Shown piece after piece: positions 58,982 through 64,000 of a stretch of DNA of 64,000 bases (position 1 is the first letter of the stretch; each line of letters opens with the position of its first letter). The translations under genes were made by a program, and so were the position numbers. The stretch is from Liquidambar formosana (lineage: Eukaryota; Streptophyta; Magnoliopsida; Saxifragales; Altingiaceae), in NCBI GenBank assembly GCA_039720395.1, contig CM077828.1, positions 29,198,069 to 29,262,068 on the forward strand. Reading direction: 5' to 3'. The notes below the pieces were generated by a model that was given only the letters and a program-made list of their open reading frames with translations, made no database searches and was not told the origin of the DNA.

Positions 58982-60541
58982 TTGGTAAAGAAGATAATTA
59001 ATCCCAAGAATCCGAAGAAATTCTTCTGGATTGGGAAATCACTGAATGAGACTGACGCTGCAGAATTGTTTCAATTTTTGAAAGATAATGTTGATGTGTT
59101 TGCTTGGTCGCCCCATGAAATGCCTGAAATTGACCCAAAGATTATAACGCACGAGTTTCAGGTTAATCTAAACTGCAAGCCTATAGTTCAGAAGCAACGA
59201 AAGCTCTCTAATGATCGAGCTCAAACGATTTCTGCCGAAGTAGATAAGCTGCTAAAAGCGGGATTTATAAGAGAAGTGAAGTACCCAAGTTGGCTGGCCA
59301 ATCCCGTATGTGTAAAAAAGAAAACTGGAGACTGGCGTGTATGCATTGACTTCATAGACCTTAACAAGGCATGTCCCAAAGACAGTTTCCCATTACCAAA
59401 GATTAACCAACTAATAGACTCTATCTCAGGATACGAGCGCCTAAGTATCTTTGATGTCTTCTCGGGTTATCATCAAATACTTATGACAGAGTACGATCAA
59501 GATAAGACAGGGTTTATCAATCCAAAAGGAACTTACTACTACAAAGTAATGCCATTTGGACTGAAGAACGCTGAGGCAACTTATCAACGTCTTGTAAGCA
59601 AGATATTTGAGGGGCTGATTGGCAAAAACTTAAAAGCGTACGTCGATGACACTATCGTTAAGAGCAGTTCTGAGAAAAATCACTTGCCAGACCTGACTGA
59701 AGCCTTCGCCCGACTCAGAGAATACTGGATAAAGTTAAATGCAAAGAAAAGCTCATTTGGGATTAACTCGGGGAAATTTCTGGGTCACTTAGTCTCAAGG
59801 AGAGGAATGGAGGCAAACCCGAGTAAGATTGAGGCAATCAGAACTCTCAAGACGCCAACAAAGGTCAGGAATGTCCAACAGCTAAATGGAATGGTAGCAG
59901 TACTTAGCAGATTTATCTCGAGGTCATCAGACAAGTGTCACCCTTTCTTTCAAATACTAAAGAAGGGCAAAAACTCGGGGTGGAATACAAAGTGTCAAGA
60001 AGCTTACCAAAAACTGGTTGCTCACTTAGAAACTCTCCCAACCCTGACCCACCCTCACCTCGGGGAAATACTTTACCTATACCTAGCGGTTTCAACTCAT
60101 TCCCTTAGTGGAGTCCTTATTGCTCAACGTGGTCCCAAACAGAAACCAATTTATTACATAAGTAAAACACTACTAGATGCTGAAACTCACTACCTTCCCC
60201 TCAAACAGTTAATTCTCGCTCTTGTCACCGCTTCCTGCAAACTATAACACTACTTCCAGTCTCATCCTATCACTGTGCTCACCAACTACCCCATTAAAGA
60301 TGTCTTGAGGAGAGCTGATCTCTCAGGAAGAGTCTCAAAGTGGGAGGTAGAAATAAACGCTTATGACATCCACTTTCAGCCCAGAACTGCCATTAAAGGC
60401 CAAGTATTAGCAGATTTTATTGCAGAATTTGCAAATCCTACTTCCAGTTCTAACCAGACAGTAATTCACTCCTCTCTGGCTAAACTAGGGGGGAAGACAA
60501 TACAGACAGTGATAAAAAGAAGAAATGGGAGCTCAAAGTAG
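58982..60541 (+). pseudogene. gypsy reverse transcriptase and first RNase H
   Basis: A 421-codon frame holds a largely intact RT: 'WRVCIDFIDLNKACPKD' (about 59330), 'VMPFGLKNAEATYQRL' (about 59550-59595) and the catalytic YVDD (about 59639). RNase H of the RT-associated type follows ('LYLAVSTHSLSGVLI', 'PIYYISKTL'). Stops fall at 60247 and 60541. The YVDD and connecting motifs match Tat elements. Confidence 0.88.
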
Positions 60542-61150
60542 ATGGAGCATCGAACGGAAATGGAACAGGTCTGGGTATAGTGCTAACAGACCCTGAGGGA
60601 AAAATCATTGAGCAAGCAATAAGGCTTATGTTCCAGCCTCAAACAACGAAGCTGAGTACGAGGCAGTTGTGGCTGGACTAGGGGTAACCCGAGCTGTGAT
60701 AGTAAAAGATTTGTTGGTATACAGCGACTCCAGACTCGTGGTTAACCAACTGAACAGAAAATACGAGGCCAAAGACGAAAGAATGATCGCATACACTCAC
60801 AAGGTCTGGGAATTGGCTTCAGATTTCAAAAGCATCAGATTTAGGCGTTTCGTAAGGGATCAGAATAGACATGCAGATGGATTGGCTACTTTGGCCGCAG
60901 CTCTGGAAATAGACAATCATTGGACCATATGCGTCGAGATCCTTCACAGGCTCAATATTGGAGTAGAAGACATCATCTCGAACATTCAGGCATTGTCCCC
61001 TAGCTGGATGGACAAGATTATCGCTTATCTGCAACGGGATGAACTACCCGAGGACAAGAACCAAGGTCAACAAGTTCGAACCAAGGCAGTTCGATTTTGG
61101 TTATCTCCTTCGACAGTCTCTACAAAAAATCTTATACAGGGCCTTACTTG
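60535..61150 (+). pseudogene. gypsy second (archaeal-type) RNase H
   Basis: A second RNase H begins 'DGASNGNGTGLGIVL' (about 60541) and continues 'VYSDSRLVVNQLN' (about 60716) and 'RNRHADGLATLAAAL' (about 60862), the additional domain of Tat/Ogre-type elements. It is split by frameshifts near 60640-60670. Confidence 0.83.
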
Positions 61151-61299
61151 AAGTGTGTGCATCCAAAACTTTTTGAGTGAATTCCATGAGGGGTCATGTG
61201 GGGGCCACACTAGGGGAAGATCATTAGCCCATAGAACGAACTCCTAGGGAATTGGTGGCCATATATGCAGAAAGATGCTATCAGGTATATGAAAAAATA

Positions 61300-62220
61300 T
61301 CTGAAATGCTAGATGTTTGCTAACAAAAAATACCAGCCAGCCCAAGAGTTATATCCTATATCCAGTCCTTGGCCATTCGAGCAGTGGGGTTTAGATCTTG
61401 TAGGCTCACTGCCTACGGCCTCGGGGAATAGGAAATACTTGTTTATAGCAACTGATTATTTCACCAAATGGGTAGAAGTAATTGCGCTTGCCTCAATTAA
61501 GGACTTAGACGTTATTAAATTCCTTTGGGAAAATATTATCACCCGCTTTGGGGTCCCCAGGGCGTTCGTATTAGATAATGGAACTTAGTTTGACAGTAAG
61601 AAAACTAGAGAATTTAGCGCGGAACAAGGATCCAGTGGTGGTATTCGAGCCCTCACTGCAATGAACAAGCAGAAGCAACGAATAAGATTACAGTGGTAGG
61701 GATAAAAAAGAGGCTGGATAACGCCAAAAGGCCATGGCCTGATGAGTTGCATTCTGCCCTGTGGGCATACCAAACTACGCCTAAGAGGTCTATAGGAGAC
61801 TCCGTTTTCAATGACTTACGGGATGGAAGCCGTGATACCAACAGAATTGGGTTTATCGGGTCTCAGAACAGAGCAGTTTGATGCGGCAGCAAACGAATAA
61901 GTATTGGCTCATGACCTGGATCTGGCAGAAGAAAGAAGAGAAAGAGCTCGAATCAAAATGGCATCTTACCAGTAGGATTTGAGAAAATATTACAACAGAA
62001 GGGTCAGGTCCAGAGAGTTTAAAGTTGGAGAATTGGTACTCAGGCAAGTCAACTCTAGACCAGAAACCCAGCGGAAGGGAAGCTCGGGGCAACAGGGGAA
62101 GGACCCTACGAGGTCATCAATGTGGGAGGCATGGGTTCGTATAGACTAAAGAGCCTAAAAACAGGACAGGAACTCCCGAAATCAATTAATATAGCTAACT
62201 TGAGATTGTTTTACCGTTGA
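61300..62220 (+). pseudogene. gypsy integrase
   Basis: The core starts 'PFEQWGLDLVGSLPTASG' (about 61380), with 'FIATDYFTKWVEV' (first Asp region) and 'FGVPRAFVLDNGT' (second Asp region, about 61547-61585), where a stop follows. The final Glu region and the C-terminal part (to about 62220) are in shifted frames. The HHCC zinc finger just before is eroded. Confidence 0.83.
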
Positions 62221-62299
62221 GAAAGTTGTAATTACATGCAAAGATCATTCAATACAAATACAGATGTTATTCATGAAAACTATTATGCATTTATCGTTT

Positions 62300-62670
62300 C
62301 AAACTAAAAACACTTGCCCAAGAACGGGTCCAAGTCAATTACTGCCTAAGAATGGGCACAAGTCTCGCTTAAGAAAAGGCCCGAGTTTAATAAACGTAAT
62401 AATAGGTTAAAAAAGAACCTGCCCAAAAGTGGGTCCAGGTCAGCTATTGCCTAAGAATAGGCTCAGTTCTAAGACTTACCCAAGAAAGGTCCAAGTAAAA
62501 TTTTCTAAGTCTTGCCCAAGAATGGGTTCAAACACAATTGGCCTAAGAATGGGCTTAGTTCTAAGACTTGCCCAAGAACGGGTCCAAGCAAAATATGTCT
62601 AAAAATAGGCTCAAATCTACACATTCGACCAAAAAATGGATCCAAGTCAAAATCCAGAGATAAATTGGGT
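62300..62670. repeat. tandem repeats in the gypsy 3' region
   Basis: Five to six copies of a ~57-bp unit. Each contains 'cttgcccaagaacgggtcca' and 'cctaagaatgggct' words with indels. No open frame. Tandem arrays in this position are common in plant Tat elements. Confidence 0.85.
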
Positions 62671-62992
62671 TTAGGCGATCCTATTAACAAAGCAGGAACC
62701 ATGTGACAACGTGAGAGTTATCCCGAGCTCACACTTAGGCGCACAACCATTATAGAAAATAAAGAGCAAGCATATACAAACAGACAAGTATAAATTCAAA
62801 GGAAAGCACAGGTATACACAGGCACACATAACCAGAGGAGAAAAAGAATATATCTCATTCCAAGAAAAAGTTTATAAATGTTTTTACAGATCTGGCACTT
62901 GGCCGTAACAAAGAAAAAGAAAGATAAAACAGCAAGAAACAACAATCACTTCTACCCCGAGTTCCCCGCGGCTGGATCTACGTTTTCAAGCA

Positions 62993-64000
62993 CCTAAGCA
63001 AAGGTGGCAAAGTCCAGAGGGTCTTTAGAAGCTTGAGTAGGATCCGGGACTGCTTCAGTAATGTTTTCCGCGACTACAACAGCTTGAGTCCTGTTGGCGG
63101 TGACAAAAGTCTCATTGGAAATGTCAACTCCACCCCCAGCCTCTACGTCAGTCTCGGATTAGGACATGACCTCAGGCTCATTCACCCCGAGTTCATCCTC
63201 ACCCTCAACTTCGGCATCAACTTCCCCTACATCGCCGCCCTCAGGATTATCCTCGGGGTAACTCCTTCCTCTTGAAGGGAATGTCAGCGATTCCAGGGAA
63301 TTTGGCAGAAACCAGCTCAACCAAAGTGTTCCAAGCGAGCTTGTAAGTAGTCTCAAGTTCCTTAGCCAACTGCCCAACGAGGGTATCCTTAAAACTCCTC
63401 TTCTCTTCAGCCACCGCCTCATCAACGGAAGCCTTCTCCTTCTCCACCTCAGCTTCCAGAGCCCGCACTTTCCTCACCAATTCCTGCCTCTCCCAAGCTA
63501 GTTCCTCACTATGGTCTTTTGCTTTCTTCAGCTCGAACTCCAGATCTGCATAGTCCTTCCTCATAAGCTCGAGCTTGCTGATAGCATTCTCGGTATTAAA
63601 TTGATGTGTCCTGCATTCAGTCTTCAGTTTTTCGATTTGAGACACCACTGCAGAATAATTTCTCTCAGATTCTTGCAGCTTTTACTCAAGCTCACTCTAG
63701 ATTTTGGTGACCTCGATCTCGATTTTGTTATCTTCTTTGGTCAGGAGGTCGCCAGCGAGTAAGATCTGTTGGCAGCCCTGCAAAGACATAGTCAAATCAG
63801 AAATCGAACAGAAAGATTACAAAAGAGATCAGTGTGTGTCAGAACTTACTCTGTAGAAGTTGGTGAACCCAAAGTGAATCAGCTCGAGAGCGGTCTTCTT
63901 TCTGAAGTGTTCCATGTCTGCTGGCAGCCTCATGGGGTTGCCCAGATGCTTAAAGTTATAGTCCACAGAGAAGGCACTGGTGACAGCCTCGTCTGTGGGC
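62993..64000 (-). pseudogene. antisense coiled-coil ORF of the gypsy element (spliced, partial)
   Basis: On the strand opposite to gag-pol, an exon at 63850-64000 (open through the window edge, 'FSVDYNFKHLGNPMRLPADM', ending in a perfect GTAAGT donor) can be joined in frame to an exon starting at 63777 after 'tttgcag'. The second exon encodes a long Lys/Glu-rich coiled coil ('VRALEAEVEKEKASVDEAVA') and then an acidic tail. Two nonsense codons near 63700-63680 and a frameshift near 63255 break it. It matches the general description of the 'putative gypsy-type transposon' family (PF04195) known in Tat/Ogre-like elements; that link is from memory and needs a profile search. Confidence 0.72.

Larger units (their letters stand above)
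54941..64000 (+). mobile_element. Ty3/gypsy retrotransposon, Tat-type, 3' end outside the window
   Basis: The presumed 5' LTR is 54941-56300 (TGTGTGG...CGCACA) with a TATA box 'tataaata' at 55297-55304; about 600 bp of it is native and the rest is inserted TRIM sequence. Just after it comes 'tttggctccgtctgtgggaa' (56302-56321), the leader/primer-binding motif usual for plant Tat elements. Domain order is gag, protease, reverse transcriptase, RNase H, a second RNase H, then integrase; this order and the dual RNase H define the Tat lineage. A tandem-repeat 3' region and an antisense ORF follow. All ORFs contain stops or frameshifts, so it is not autonomous now. Confidence 0.88.

Overview
The window is eukaryotic, almost certainly nuclear DNA of a flowering plant (a eudicot by gene structure). 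It is AT-rich, with small exons, GT-AG introns and many nested transposable elements (TEs). It holds a chloroplast-targeted photosystem I antenna gene (LHCA3), a plastid CbbY phosphatase, a plastid Clp chaperone (ERD1/ClpD) and a FRIGIDA homologue. I make no species call. One run of 100 N (8890-8989) is an assembly gap.

Five host genes were found, all on the minus strand: CbbY-like xylulose-1,5-bisphosphate phosphatase (730-5615, 8 exons), LHCA3 (16349-17859, 3 exons), FRIGIDA (22757-29985, 3 exons), ERD1/ClpD (30837-42244, 12 exons) and the 3' part of a tyrosyl-DNA phosphodiesterase-like gene (47542-52846, 7 exons, 5' end not found here). The first four reading frames close exactly when the splice sites are read from the sequence. 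They are independent nuclear genes. Three products act in the plastid: antenna, removal of a Rubisco inhibitor, and protein quality control. FRI acts in flowering-time control and the TDP1-like enzyme in DNA repair.

Most of the rest is TEs. 5.9-8.3 kb has an RNase H-domain retroelement remnant, a MITE with long terminal inverted repeats (TIRs) and a SINE. 8.3-15.6 kb has a decayed Ty1/copia element split by a 2443-bp solo LTR with a perfect 5-bp target-site duplication (TSD). 18.2-21.3 kb has a compound element with hAT-like ends and a large internal inverted repeat. FRI intron 1 contains an antisense LINE fragment. ClpD introns contain a hAT-type element with a perfect 8-bp TSD, another LINE remnant and a copia gag scrap. 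45.1-45.7 kb has a third hAT-type element.

From 54.2 kb to the right edge is a nest. A LINE lies in the 5' side of the TDP1-like gene and is interrupted by a Ty3/gypsy (Tat-type) element, whose 5' LTR is itself interrupted by an array of TRIM elements. The gypsy element carries a second RNase H domain, a tandem-repeat 3' region and a spliced antisense coiled-coil ORF running off the window.

No unambiguously novel system is visible. The items most worth a second look are the four-layer nest with the TRIM array, the antisense spliced ORF, the TE-expanded FRI intron, the 18-21 kb inverted-repeat element and the missing 5' half of the TDP1-like gene.
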